From contig NC_045141.1 in assembly GCF_008831285.2 (NCBI RefSeq), positions 374,001 to 438,000 on the forward strand: 64,000 nucleotides of DNA, read 5' to 3'. Every line of letters begins with the position of its first letter. Position 1 is the first letter of the stretch. Source of the DNA: Nymphaea colorata (lineage: Eukaryota; Streptophyta; Magnoliopsida; Nymphaeales; Nymphaeaceae). Under the pieces are notes generated by a model that was not told the DNA's origin, did not search any database, and was given only the letters and a program-made list of their open reading frames with translations. Below, in pieces: positions 52,771 to 64,000 of the stretch. Made by a program: the position numbers and the translations under genes.

Positions 52771-54466
52771 TTTGTTCATTTTAGTAAGTAGATAATTGGC
52801 TCCATGATTGAGATTCAGCACAATGTAGCAAGTCCTTAGCCAAGTGCATGTCCCAATGAATTAGAACCCTAAATGTTCCTGAACCCTGATATAGGTAACC
52901 GTTGGAATTCAACTCAGGTTTAGTTTGACGTTTAATGCTAAACAATTCAAGCTGCACGGTTGCACCAAAAATTCGAAGCCTGCATTGAAAATGTAATTAA
53001 TAATAGATTTAGGTCCTAGATTTGTGATTTGTATATAAATGGAATTCTGAATTCACATTTGCATCTATTTACATGCTATAACCAGATCAAAATGAGTCAA
53101 CTGTACCGAATAACTCCATCTATTTGTATTCGATCCACATACGGAGGACATGGTACTGCCTAGTCTTCCCGTTCAAATTTGAGTATAGAAAAGGTTCTGC
53201 ACGGACCACTCCCTTTCTGAATATCTATAGCTAAGAATTTTAGAAGTGTTTGGTCCGATACAAAGGCTTAGCACGTCTTGCACTCGATATTGTTCAGTTT
53301 GTCCATCTTAATGCTCACCGGCCTGGTCAAACATGTGGAGGCGTGGTGGGCTCAAGAAATGCATAATAAAGAAAAAATAGAAAATAAGTGCATATTTATT
53401 AAGTCATTAAATCTATAATGAGGATCAGATTATTTTTATTTTTCTCAACTTATATTCAAGGGAGCATTAAAAAAAGTTAGACAAATTAAACTTATGAACC
53501 ATAGAAAAATAAAATTGAAAACATTTTTTTGAAGGTTTAAAATAAAAACAAGGGAAACAAGAAAAGAAAAGTTCATTCATAGTAAATTTTTAGAAATGTT
53601 AACAAGCAAGCTATCATGCGCTCATACAGAAATAAAAAAGACCCTTGTGAAAAAATTTTATCAGCAATTCAGTTCAAATAAAAGAAACATCAAAACCAGT
53701 TATACATTGAGTAATATGGTTCTCGAATCTCTCGTTCTTCAAGATGTGACCTGATCAAATCAAATTGATGAATATCAAAGACGGTAAAAATGAAGGACAA
53801 GAAAATTGGCAATTATCTTACAGAAAAATTAATCCCACAGTTTTAAGGGAAGTTTCAGCATATCAAAACAACTTGAACTGATTTGAAATTTAGACTATAG
53901 ATTCTTGGCATGATAGAGAATCTGTAGAACTTTAAAAATCCAAAAAAGAATTTCAGAAGCAATTTTGGAGACATTCAAAAATTTGACCAAGAAAAGACAG
54001 TAAATCTACTTCAAAATTCATGCTTCATTAATACAAAAGTTCATGTAATAGTATCTAATGACCACAAAGATTTCCATACTAACTCTTTGTATAACAAGCT
54101 TCCAACCACATTTAAAATTTTTGAAAAAGTTTTTAAGGACAAAAAATATATAGAATAAAAAACATAGGTTTTTTGCAGAAAAAAAAAGCAAAACAGAAAA
54201 TACTTCAAATCATGAACTTTGCCAATGTGGAAAACATCTCAAATCTGCATGCATTAACGTGAAGATTTATCTGTAAATTTTGTATACATCAGAGAATCTA
54301 CAAAACTCAAAATTAAGAGAAAAGATCCATAGATGAGAGAATTGTGCATCTAGCAAGTTGATGCATAAACTTGAAAAATATGTTTTTCGTAACGAGATTG
54401 GAGATATTTTTTGTCCTAACTCGTTGGGAGAGTGGAAAAGCCTTCACGCATTAAAAGGTGACCAAT

Positions 54467-54509
<43 letters not shown>

Positions 54510-56528
54510 AGCAACATCTATCAAGAGTTACCAATTTGAAAATTCAGCAAATATAAATGGTTTATTGGTACTTTGTTAAAAATTATTTACAATTTTGCCA
54601 TGCAAGTGAACATAGGGACACTTCCACAACTTATGAAAAAATGTTATTTCTAGACTTATAATATGGGCACGTGCCTTTAGAAGTTTGAGTAGGCTTTGTC
54701 TTCATTGTCATTCCTTTTAACTTTATAATATTTAGGCATTATAAAGTTAGAAGGAAGCATAATGGTGAAACCATTAGGGTGCATTGAATACCCTCTTATC
54801 TTAGATCTGAGGTTGATCTAAGATCCTTTTATGTGGGATCCACATATAGATATCAATATATCTGATTTGTATAGGATATTCAACCGAACAATTACGAAAA
54901 ACTTAGATATAGAAAAAAATCAGATTGGATTCAGATTTAAGAAATGACATCCAATGTCATTTGGATTCAGATATACGTAATTATGTAAACATGTTCAGAT
55001 ACGAATTTGGATTGGATTTATTTTTAAATAAATATCCTATATCTAATACTCTTAGAAAATTGACCAAATTCCGTTCAAAATTTGAATTCAGATTCAGATT
55101 CAGATATGAATGTAAAAATCAGATTCAGATTCATATTTGAATTGTGAAATCAGATTTTAGATTTGGATGACTTTTATTTATTTGTATTCGAATATGAATT
55201 CAAATCTGAATATGTGAATATCTAAAAAATGTATACGGTTAAGGGTATATCTGATTCAAATCCGATCCGTTGACATCCCTATGTGAAAAGAGGATTTGAG
55301 ATCCTAGGTTTATAGCCAAAACCTCAGAATTTGAGGTGGATGAGGGGCGTTAACCTTAAATATGCGGATATGAGATTCTCAATGATCTCAAATATCCTTA
55401 GATCATATTGGCTAGATAAGCAAAATGATTACTATGTTACTTGAATTTGCTTATGCTATCCTTACTTTGAGGGGGATATTGGGCTCGAGTCCTTGCTTGA
55501 GGTTAACAACACATCCATGTTACACTTAATACTCAATGTCATTTTCTACTAATCTGGAAAATTTGGTCTTTGAGGAATCAATCTTCACGAAGGGAAGAAA
55601 TATACAATGAGTCAGTTCAAAGAAGCTATTTGGGCAGCATGTAATGAAACAATTTCTATAGTGGGGTGGTGAGGAAACCAGAAAGAAGTTGAAAATGGAT
55701 CCAATACAAGAGATCTTGTTACCATCATTACCTTGAGTATCTTCTATTTTATTATTATGTTACAATTTTGATTCTGCCAATATGCTTTTGTAAGGAGTTA
55801 AACTAGTTGAGTTAAACGAGTTAAACTTCGTGAGATAACTGAGTTGAATGAGTTAATAAACGAGTTGACTGAGTTAAACAACATGAGGTAATCGGGTCGA
55901 GATCAAGCATGATGTTGTGTAATAGAGTGAGTTCAAGTTTGTGATATGGAGCTCAAATTGAGTTCGAGTCAAGCTCGAGTTCGAGTTTGTGGAGTTGAGT
56001 GGAGCTTGACCTCAACTCGTCTCGTTTGCAGCCCTAGCCCTATTAGGGGCTCTGTCGACCGGCACAACGGTTGACTCCACTGACCACTTTGTCTAGCCTA
56101 TGATAATTTCTCATGTGTGCCCTAATGTTGAGGCTATTAGTTAATTTAAACCAATTTAGTCCAATTTCTTCCAAGGATTGATAAGGGGCCAATTTTCCTT
56201 TCCTTTCCTTCCCCCTCCCTTCCAAACATGCAATTTTTTGAAACTTTCTTTTCCCTAGACTTTTTCCCTCCATCCAATCAATTCTATCCTTATATTTTCT
56301 TTCTATTCCACTCATTTCCCTCCACCCAAACATGGAGTTAGTTTCTTTCCATCACTGTTCATCCAATTCCACTGTTGTTCATTGCCCAAAAGGTCAACCG
56401 ATGATGCATCTGTTTCTCCCTTGATCTATCTCTTCCTACTTCTCTCTCCATCTTGATCTCACTCTCTCTCAATCTCGACCTCTCTATCAATTTTTCCTAT
56501 CTCGCTTGATTTCTGCATCACTTATTGT
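52771..56528. other. Intergenic DNA with low-grade repeats
   Basis: No gene is recognised. Contents: a tract of GAATTCACATTTGCATC-like words (about 52900-53250); AT-rich sequence to 54450; (GA)n at about 54472-54499; a GATTCAGATT-rich tract at 54880-55280; a GAGTTAAAC/GAGTTCGAG-rich stretch (55790-56010); and a C/T-rich block (56190-56340) ending CCACCCAAACATGGAG, which resembles the right arm of the MITE at 10332. Confidence 0.45.
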
Positions 56529-56571
56529 GTAAGTCACACGGGTGCTGCATTTTTGGATCCACACCCGCGTG

Positions 56572-56634
56572 GACGTGACGTGGGTAGGGGTGCGACCTGG
56601 ATTACGTGACGTGGGTATGGGTGCGACCGGGATT
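56572..56634. repeat. 31-bp tandem duplication near the left end of hAT H
   Basis: ACGTGACGTGGGTAGGGGTG plus CGACCTGGATT is followed at once by a copy with two changes. Subterminal direct repeats of this kind are where hAT transposases bind. Confidence 0.8.
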
Positions 56635-57868
56635 CGCACCTAGAGTCAGTCAACATGAGTCAGGTGTGGTCAACCACACCTGACTACATTCGTCAATTGT
56701 CGATGCGCACCCGACTCGCATTAAACGTGGGTCAGGTGCACTCAAACCGCACCATGGTTATTTTGGTCCATTTTTTAAAATTTTTATGAATGTAAAAATC
56801 GATTTAGGGCACAATATGATGCCCTTCCCGCTACTATCTCACCATCTGCTGCTCTCTCTCCTCCACCGACGGCATTTGCTCTCTCTCTGTCCGCTGCTCT
56901 CTCTCTAAAATCAGGTGACAATCTACATACCATTAGCCTTTTATTTTTCAGTTAGCTTTAAGGAACGAAAGTAGCTAGAGTAACGCTCTGTTTTTGTGTT
57001 TCCTGTGGCATAGATGGCTTTTGAGAGGGAGAGAGAGAGGGTCGAAGATCAGTTTTGTTATTTAACGTCTTAGCCAGCATTATTTGCAATCACACAATGC
57101 CTTGTTAGCTCTTTCTTTCTCTTGACAGCAAAGCCAATGGCAAATTATAAATTTATAACTTGTAAACTACAAAATATGAATTGTTCTTGTAACTTGTGGG
57201 GTTCTCAGATTGGAATATATGGAGTTAAGTGTCCTCAATGGATAATAGCAGTGGAGGTCGGTTACTACCCCATTTTTCCTCTATTATTTGACCTGGTTTT
57301 TAGTATAAAAAACTAGCTCGCCTGTTGCTATGTTGTTTTCTAAAAGAATTATTGGTGATGACATCTCGATCTATTGCAGGCTTACTAGTTGTAGAGGCAT
57401 GGAAGCTTGTCCTAGTCAAATTTAATAAGATAAATACTAATGTTATTAAGCTATTTGTTTGTGCGTCCATGTGCTGTTGTAAAGCCTGCAAATGCTTTAG
57501 AACTATATTGCAGGGATATGGCTAAAAGCATAGGGATAATGATATAACCATTTTTAAGGGATATGAAACAGGTACCATAATAGAGTATCTCATGACATAG
57601 CTTCCAAAGGATTTCTATGGAATCAATGTGGGCTCAATCTCATGATTAGTATCCCTTGGTGGACTTTTTTGCTGAAGGGATCTTCTCCATGAGGTCATGT
57701 CTCCACCAGGCACCACAGTTTGTATTGACTTGAAATAGACAAGGTGGACAATTAGTTGCAACTTTCATTATTATTGGGGGTTTTGTTTGGAAGTTGTTTT
57801 TCTTTCAAGATGTAGTTCTTGGGAGCATATCAGAAAATTGTTGACAGTGGAAACTTGAGAAATATGAA

Positions 57869-60838
57869 TGTAACGCTCGTTATTTTGGCAGAGCGGGTCG
57901 GATCAGGGTCCAGACCCGGACCCGAGCCCCACTCGCATAAGGGGCCCCGACGCTGCAGCCCGTCTCCCCTTCCTCATTTCCCCTTTTCTCTGTCGTTTCC
58001 CCTCTTCGCCTGCTACGACCAACACAGTAAAGATCGAGGACGGTGGGTGGAGCAGCGGCGATGGCGACGACAACGGCGGCGGTGGCGACGGTGGCAGCGT
58101 GGTAAGCTCTCTCTCTCTCGCCCTCTCTGTCTGCTTCTTCTCCTCCCTCCCATGCAGCCTCTCCCTCCTTCGACAGCACCCCCCCCCCCCCCCCTGCCAC
58201 ATGATTTCTCCCTCCCTCTCTGCTACAGCTCACTCCTCGTCCCGTCCGTCTCCTCTTCACCATCTCCCTCTTTTGCCCCACTCGATTTCCCTCCCCTTTG
58301 CCGTCTTTCCCCTTTCTGTCTGAACCCTCCTTCCCTCACTCTCTCTTCTGTCCGTCTCTTTTGTCAGTGCTTTTCCCCTGCCCTCACGTTCCCTACTTGA
58401 GCTCTTCTCCCCATTTTCGTTTTGTTTTTCCATTTTTCCCCAATCAAGCGCTCTTCTTTACTGATTTTATCACTGTTTGATTGGATTCCAGTTTGGGGGA
58501 CGTGTTCTTCCCCACATAACAGTGATTAGAAGGCCTTGGTGTGGCGGCATTGAAGGATTTTAGCTGCTTGGGAATCATTTGGACTTGTGAGGTGGCTGCC
58601 GGAAGGATTGCAGCAGCCTAGACTCTTGACTTGGGGTGAGCAAGACATAATTGAACCCATTTTATTGTATATTTTCCTTTGGAGCATGTATAATTATTGT
58701 TTGAGCATGCTAGAAGGTAGAATTGATGGTTTGGGTTGCATGCAAGCGACCTTGCTTTTGAGGAAAGTGTAGGATTATGTGGGAAAGCGTTGATTAATGC
58801 CTATAATGATCATTTAAGCATGATGCTGATTTTCGAGGTAATAGGGAAGCATGGTAGAGATTGTGTGGTTGTGGGGAAGATTTAGGACTGTTTTAGTGAG
58901 CTTGTAACACACGTTTTTGTGAACGGGTGCGTCTTGGAGTTAAGTAAGGAAAGTGTACGTAAGTTGGAGGTGCCTTCGGGGTTGACGCCTTGATTAAAGA
59001 AAGTTGCAAGAAAGGCATTAGTGGTTGATGGATTGATGACTTTGGGTCTTGATGTTGGTGGCAACGTCGAGATGTAAGGAGGAGGTCTTTTGGAGAGCTT
59101 GTTGGTCGACACTACCCGTCGACACCCTCTTGAGGCAATGACACGTGCCACAAGGATTTTGTTTTGTATTTGTTTGAATTGTTTAGGTATCTAGTAGAAG
59201 TCTTACCTTTTGTTTATGTCTGCAGGTACACCCGGGCTCGTCCCGTCGACCTTGAGTTCGAAGCTTGAGGAATTTTGAAGAGTTTTGTGAGTGCACCACA
59301 GGTATGGTGACATTCCAGGCAAATCCATGCTTGGGCAAATGGGTGATTGTGTGCTCCTAGGACCATGGGATCCTAGGATTGTGATGTGACTTGATTGATT
59401 GTCTTGTGAATAAGTATATGTATGTTTGTTCATGCGTTGATATATGATATGAATTGTTTTGAAAGGTTATTAGTAGTTGTTTTGAAAAGGTTACGCATTT
59501 GCATGTGCATGCTAGAATTGATATCTGTATAGGACAGATGAGGCGGGGTATCGAGTCGAGTGTCTCCTCGACCCCAATTATGCGTTGGAAAGCATCATAG
59601 AATGATAACTGCATAGGACAGCTACGAGTCAATCGCAGATCGAGACTACTCTCTATGGTTTGGCTAAGTTTTTCAAAGATATGATTGATGTGATAATTGA
59701 TACGAATGTTGTGTTTTGTTGCATATTCATTGCTGTGGGCAATAATGTAAATGAATGGATTGAAGGGTAATTGTACCCATATTGTATGACGGCTAGCTAT
59801 GACTGTTAGTGTTATGTGTAGACCTCGTGTGGAAGCAACTAGAGGTGTGAGTGCACTCGTAGAGTGTACCAACCTCATGAGCTAGCCAGTCAGTTTGTGA
59901 ATGCATTATTCTAATGATAAGAATGAATGAATAAGAGATGAGAGGCCAGTGGGATGTGGCTATGTGTTTGGGAGACGTCCCGCTTTTACCACTGGTCTCG
60001 CTTGTTCGGAGCGCAGGCGGTGCAAGGCCCCAAGGTACTGTTGTGTGATGTGCTTGGAGCGTTGGGCTCCCGCCTTCCCAACCTAGGTGTCCTAGGGAAG
60101 GCTGAGTATCTCTCCTTGGAATTCACACATCCATGGATGAGTGTTCTACCGCTGCAGCGGATGAAATGGATCCATACTGTTATGGGCCACCACGGGGGTT
60201 GTCTCTCGGCTGTAGGCCGCCCATGGTGTGCATGTGCCTGTGTTGCACCCAAAGGAACTGTGAATTCACTAAAGTTAATGAAAATATAATGTATATGATT
60301 TAATGTATGTGATTGATGTGCATGTGATTGAAATTGTGTTACTGTGGCCATTGAGTGGCCCTTACGTGTCGTGCTCTGACACGACATGATGATAAATGGT
60401 TTTGATATTAGTTCTCTTATTTGAGCCCTATCTAAGAGGGTTTGGTATTTTCCTGGCTTGTTGCCATACTGCGAAGGCTAAGCCTTCAGTTGTTTCTTTT
60501 TCAAGTTTTGGCAGACCCGGGGCAGTAGGTTGATCGGATGGCTTCACTCACGTCCTACTGGGGAGGTTTTGGGCTTTGCTTTCTTATGTAGTGCCAGCGC
60601 GTCTTGGTTTATTTGTATTGATGTCTTGTTTTTGTTAGACATCAATCATACAGTTTGGGGGCATTTTTATCATATACATAAATGTGATTTTGTATGAAAC
60701 AAAGTTGTTATATAAATGAAAGTTGCCCTATTGTTTTGAATTGCTTGGCTCATCTCTTTTGAATTGTAGAGTAGTCGCACCTCGATGCTTTATGTTTAGA
60801 AAAAAAATGTTTGGGTGTCAAAATGTCGGGGTGTGACA
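57869..60838 (+). mobile_element. Complete solo LTR K1, 2,970 bp
   Basis: Starts TGTAACGCTCG and ends GGGGTGTGACA, and is flanked by ATGAA at 57864-57868 and again at 60839-60843. There is no internal region, primer site or second LTR, so this is a solo LTR left by recombination between the two LTRs of an element inserted into hAT H. The 5' third is very C/T-rich and includes a run of about 17 C near 58179. Open frames at 57819-58400 and 57880-58281 lie in that biased tract and have no recognisable product. Confidence 0.92.
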
Positions 60839-61042
60839 ATGAAGAGTTGCAATGGCCACAGTTTAGTATGCATGTGTTTGTTTCACCATGAATCAGGTTG
60901 TGTTAATTGAGTGCATGTGCATTTGTCCATTTATGATTGAAAGGGAACTATGCAGACTATCTATTCTTAAAGTTGAACTAAATTTGTGCAATTGACCCAT
61001 TAAATTTGTTATATTTGAATTTTTTCATTTTGAGGGTAAAAA

Positions 61043-61360
61043 ATGACAGATAGAAGGAAAGGAAAAGAAGTTGTTTCAGATTCCCCTGCAGTACGTTCGT
61101 CATCTAGTGTGAATGATATTAATGCTTCAAGGTCTTCTACACAATCTGGTGAAACATATGTAACTGAAGAACAACCACTATGGAAAGAAATCAAAGTGGT
61201 CACAAAAGATGTAGGCAGTGCTAGTGGAATTGCGAATTTTGTATGTGGATATTGTGAAGTTACATTTGTAGCATCTTACACAAGAGTTACAGCACATCTG
61301 TTAAAGTTGTCAGGCTTTGGAATTCGAACATGTAAAAGTGTTTCAATAGAAAAAGCTTGA
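61043..61360 (+). pseudogene. hAT H transposase, BED zinc-finger exon
   Basis: The frame from the ATG at 61043 encodes RKGKEVVSDSPAV, QPLWKEIKVV, the cysteine pair FVCGYCEVTF, then SYTRVTAHLLKLSG and a later cysteine. The frame closes at 61358. Order and wording match the BED exon of hAT A at 24739. Confidence 0.85.
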
Positions 61361-61363
61361 GAG

Positions 61364-62455
61364 TTGAAGAAGTTGCAAGATTGTGCTGATGCAATCCACA
61401 ACAACAAGAAAACAATTATTATGGCAAATACTAGCATACCTCCAAAGAGTTCTGACAGAAAAAGAAAGACTATAGAAACATGTTTTGATTCTTATGAAAA
61501 AGCAGAATTAGATAAAGTGACTGCTAAGTTTTTCTATTCTAGCTGCATTCCTTTCAATGTAGTTAGAAATCCATATTGAAAGAAGTATATTATTATGCTT
61601 GCAAATGGCAAATTATCAGGATATATACCTCTCAGTTCAGAAATGTTGTGAACATCATTTCTTAAAGATGAAAAAGCGAGGTTGAGCAAAGTTTAGAAAG
61701 AAAAGAGTTTAAATGGAACACGACTGGGGTATCAATTGTTTCTGATGGGTAGAAAGACATTCAACGATGTCCACTAATTAATTTTTTTGTTATTGCATGT
61801 GATGAACCAATATTTTTGAAGGCATTTGATGCATCTGGAGAATATAAAGATGTCAAATATTTGAAGCAATTATTTTAGAAGCCATCAAGGAGGTTGGTTC
61901 CGATAAAGTGGTGCAGCTCATTATAGACAATGTTGTTGTATGCAAAAGTGTTGGACTTACTTTGAGGTATAATTTTTCACATATTTTGTTGGCCCCATGT
62001 GTTGCACATACTTTGAATTTAGCAATGAAGAACATATGCAATCTTCCAAGTCAGGATGCAGATCCTAAGGGATATGAGCTATTCTCATGGATTCAAGAGA
62101 TTGAAAAAGATGCAAGAAATATTTCAAATTTCATCGTCAATTACCAACATGCATTGTCTCTTTTTGGTAGTTATTCTGATTTGAGATTGTTAAAAGTTGC
62201 AGAGACATGATTTGCTTCAATAATTGTCATATTGAAATGGTGGCTAGTAGAGAGTGGAGCTTTTATTGGGTTGAAGATAAGGCTAAAGGTCAAATTATTA
62301 AAAACATTATTGTTGATGATAAATGGTGGGATAAAATTACGTATTTTTTGGATTTTACAGAGCCAATTTGGTGCATGTTGGGAGCAGTTGATAAAGATGA
62401 GTCTATGCTTCATAAAGTTGATGAAATGTGGGATGATATGATTGAACAAATTTAA
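61364..62455 (+). pseudogene. hAT H transposase core, broken
   Basis: Fragments in several frames: ELDKVTAKFFYSSCIPFNVV (61364-61579), a heavily frameshifted part to about 61900, LIIDNVVV and LAPCVAHTLNLAMKNI (61908-62210), and KWWDKITYFLDFTEPIWCML (62207-62455). This is the DUF659/hAT core order seen in hAT E. At least five breaks make it inactive. Confidence 0.85.
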
Positions 62456-62682
62456 GGTATAGTTTTTAAGAAAAAAAAAAAGACATTGCACTTGATAATT
62501 TAGAGTTCTTTGATCGCATACATATAATATTAGTTGAAAGAGGGGATAAGAGCAATATTCCCTAGAATTGCATGGTTCATTCTTTAAATCCCAAATATTA
62601 CACTAAAAAATAGATTGAAGGAGCTCCTAGAAGTGTTACTCCAAATTTAGATAGTGAGCTATCTAGGAATAGAATATCATGT

Positions 62683-63000
62683 ATGGAAATACTTTTTTCA
62701 GATTCTTATACCAGAAGACAAGCTGCTTGTGAATATTCAAAGTTTTCTTTAGGAGATTTTAGTTCTGAAGACACTGCAGCAACAAGAGAAGATGATGGCA
62801 TAAGTCCTTTTGATTGGTGGGAGTCCTATGGATTAGAAATGTCTGTGCTTCAAAAACTTGCTTTGAGATTACTATCACAACCTGTTGGTTACATCATCAT
62901 GTTGTGAAAGAAATTGGAGCATATATGGTCACATACACAACATTAAAAGGAACAAGCTCACTAGCCAATGTGTAGAGGACTTGGTTTATGTGCATTCTAA
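62683..63000 (+). pseudogene. hAT H C-terminal dimerisation region
   Basis: ISPFDWWESYGLEMSVLQKLALRLLSQP, then after one frame shift SSCCERNWSIYGHIH and the VYVHSNL block, the usual hAT C-terminal dimerisation motif (C-x-R-x-W-S). Confidence 0.85.
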
Positions 63001-63608
63001 TTTGTGTCTTCCTCAAAAAAAGAAAAAAAATACAAGTATTTCTTTATTATGTTGTTTTTCTTTGCTCATTTTCTTATGTTGTATTAGATTTTTTATATTT
63101 TTGTGGTCAATATTTTTTTAATGTTTAACTTTCATCTTTAATAAAATGCAATTGTGAATCATCTCAATATTGAGATGTAAATCTATATGGATTTGATTTC
63201 GATGGATAGTGCAATTTATATACTGCTAACAAGGGTTTAGCTGATCCTGTTATTCCTTTTGAGGAGTTTGATGATGATGATATCATTGAAAGCATTGAAG
63301 AAAATCAAGATATTGCTATCATTGACTGATGATGGATGAAGTATGAATTGTGAAGTCAAAACTAGAGTATATTTCTTGTTGAATTGATGATTGATAATGA
63401 TATCATGATTAGCAAATTACAATTTTAATTTTATTATTTGATAATTTTGTGGTTTATGGACATTTTTTTTCATATATATTATATATATATAATATATATT
63501 ATAATAAATAAATTAATAATAATAATAAATACCCTTACCGCACCACTGCACCTAAATTTTTTAAGATGTGCCGCACATTCACCCACACCCTACACCTATG
63601 TGACATAG

Positions 63609-64000
63609 CTTACAACTTTATTACAACAAAGGAGCCAAATTTGACTCCATACTTGCTGTGGAGTGGACATATCCATTTGTCATTGTTGATTGAGGAGTGA
63701 CTGAAGATGTACATGTTGAAAGAATGCACTAACGTTGCTCATCTATGTTGATGGCTTTGGATTTCCTCCTCATCCTTCGACAATGTGTTTGGCATTGAAG
63801 CTTCAGAAGTTCACCATTAAGCATATCTCCATCTTCAATGCAATTTGGGTGCATCGATAAACCTAATAGTGTTATTGACTACGTGAAAAATGTATTGACT
63901 AAAAATTTTTATGTGCTTTGTGGGTCTTTTCAATCAATTACTATATTGGCTGATAAACTTATCTCCAGAGGATGTGTAACTTGTTTTGATTTACCTACAT
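63609..64000. other. Unassigned DNA to the right edge
   Basis: No terminal repeat or known domain is recognised. Short stop-free stretches in the last 150 bases are too short to call. Confidence 0.4.

Larger units (their letters stand above)
56529..63608 (+). mobile_element. hAT H, decayed, same family as hAT A
   Basis: The left end GTAAGTCACACGGGTG corresponds at 12 of 16 positions to the reverse complement of the right end CTATGTCACATAGGTG (63608 leftward). The right end is nearly identical to the left end of hAT A. Flanking 8-mers CTTATTGT and CTTACAAC agree at only four positions. The interior holds a GC-rich leader, the solo LTR K1 and a broken BED-finger transposase. Confidence 0.7.

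Noticed and set aside
57819-58400. 193-codon plus-strand and 133-codon minus-strand frames
   Set aside because: Both lie in the strongly biased pyrimidine-rich part of solo LTR K1, one opposite the other; the plus frame starts outside the LTR, across its boundary.

Overview
This is plant nuclear DNA. It contains one recognisable single-copy gene with GT-AG introns, buried in Ty1/copia retrotransposons, hAT-type DNA transposons, MITEs, a long retrotransposon LTR family and an AT-rich satellite. Very large introns packed with nested transposons suggest an angiosperm with long introns, but the species cannot be named from the sequence. No rRNA, tRNA, CRISPR or bacterial-type operon was seen.

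Layout. 1-3869: degenerate satellite of the ATAACACTAT type whose strand orientation flips three times. 3870-6592: 5'-truncated copy of a roughly 3-kb LTR (family K), followed by a 30-bp leftover of satellite. 6626-10041: decayed minus-strand copia element (J) with its 5' LTR. 10332-11058 and 12455-12704: two MITEs. 14307-52116: a nine-exon gene for a 361-residue ZFPL1 homologue (B-box-like and RING-like zinc domains and a C-terminal membrane anchor). The nine exons join in one open frame.

The gene's introns hold most of the window. Intron 4 (17690-43969, 26.3 kb) contains a hAT MITE with a perfect 8-bp target duplication, a Ty3-like LTR and integrase remnant, and a matryoshka: copia remnant I is split by hAT A (22537-40236). 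A contains truncated copia B, full-length copia C, the 5' end of another hAT (G) and copia D. D is split by hAT E (31455-37407), and E is split by copia F (32369-34997). Intron 5 contains full-length copia L (44127-49568, target duplication TGAAG).

52117-56528 is the 3' flank and intergenic DNA. 56529-63608 is a decayed hAT (H) of the same family as A, carrying a complete solo LTR of family K (57869-60838) with an exact ATGAA target duplication.

All transposon coding regions seen carry stops, frameshifts or truncations, so none looks autonomous. The intact coding unit is the ZFPL1 homologue. The items most worth a second look are the satellite, which flips strand at near-perfect hairpins, and copia F, whose terminal repeats contain integrase coding sequence in place of a normal U3.
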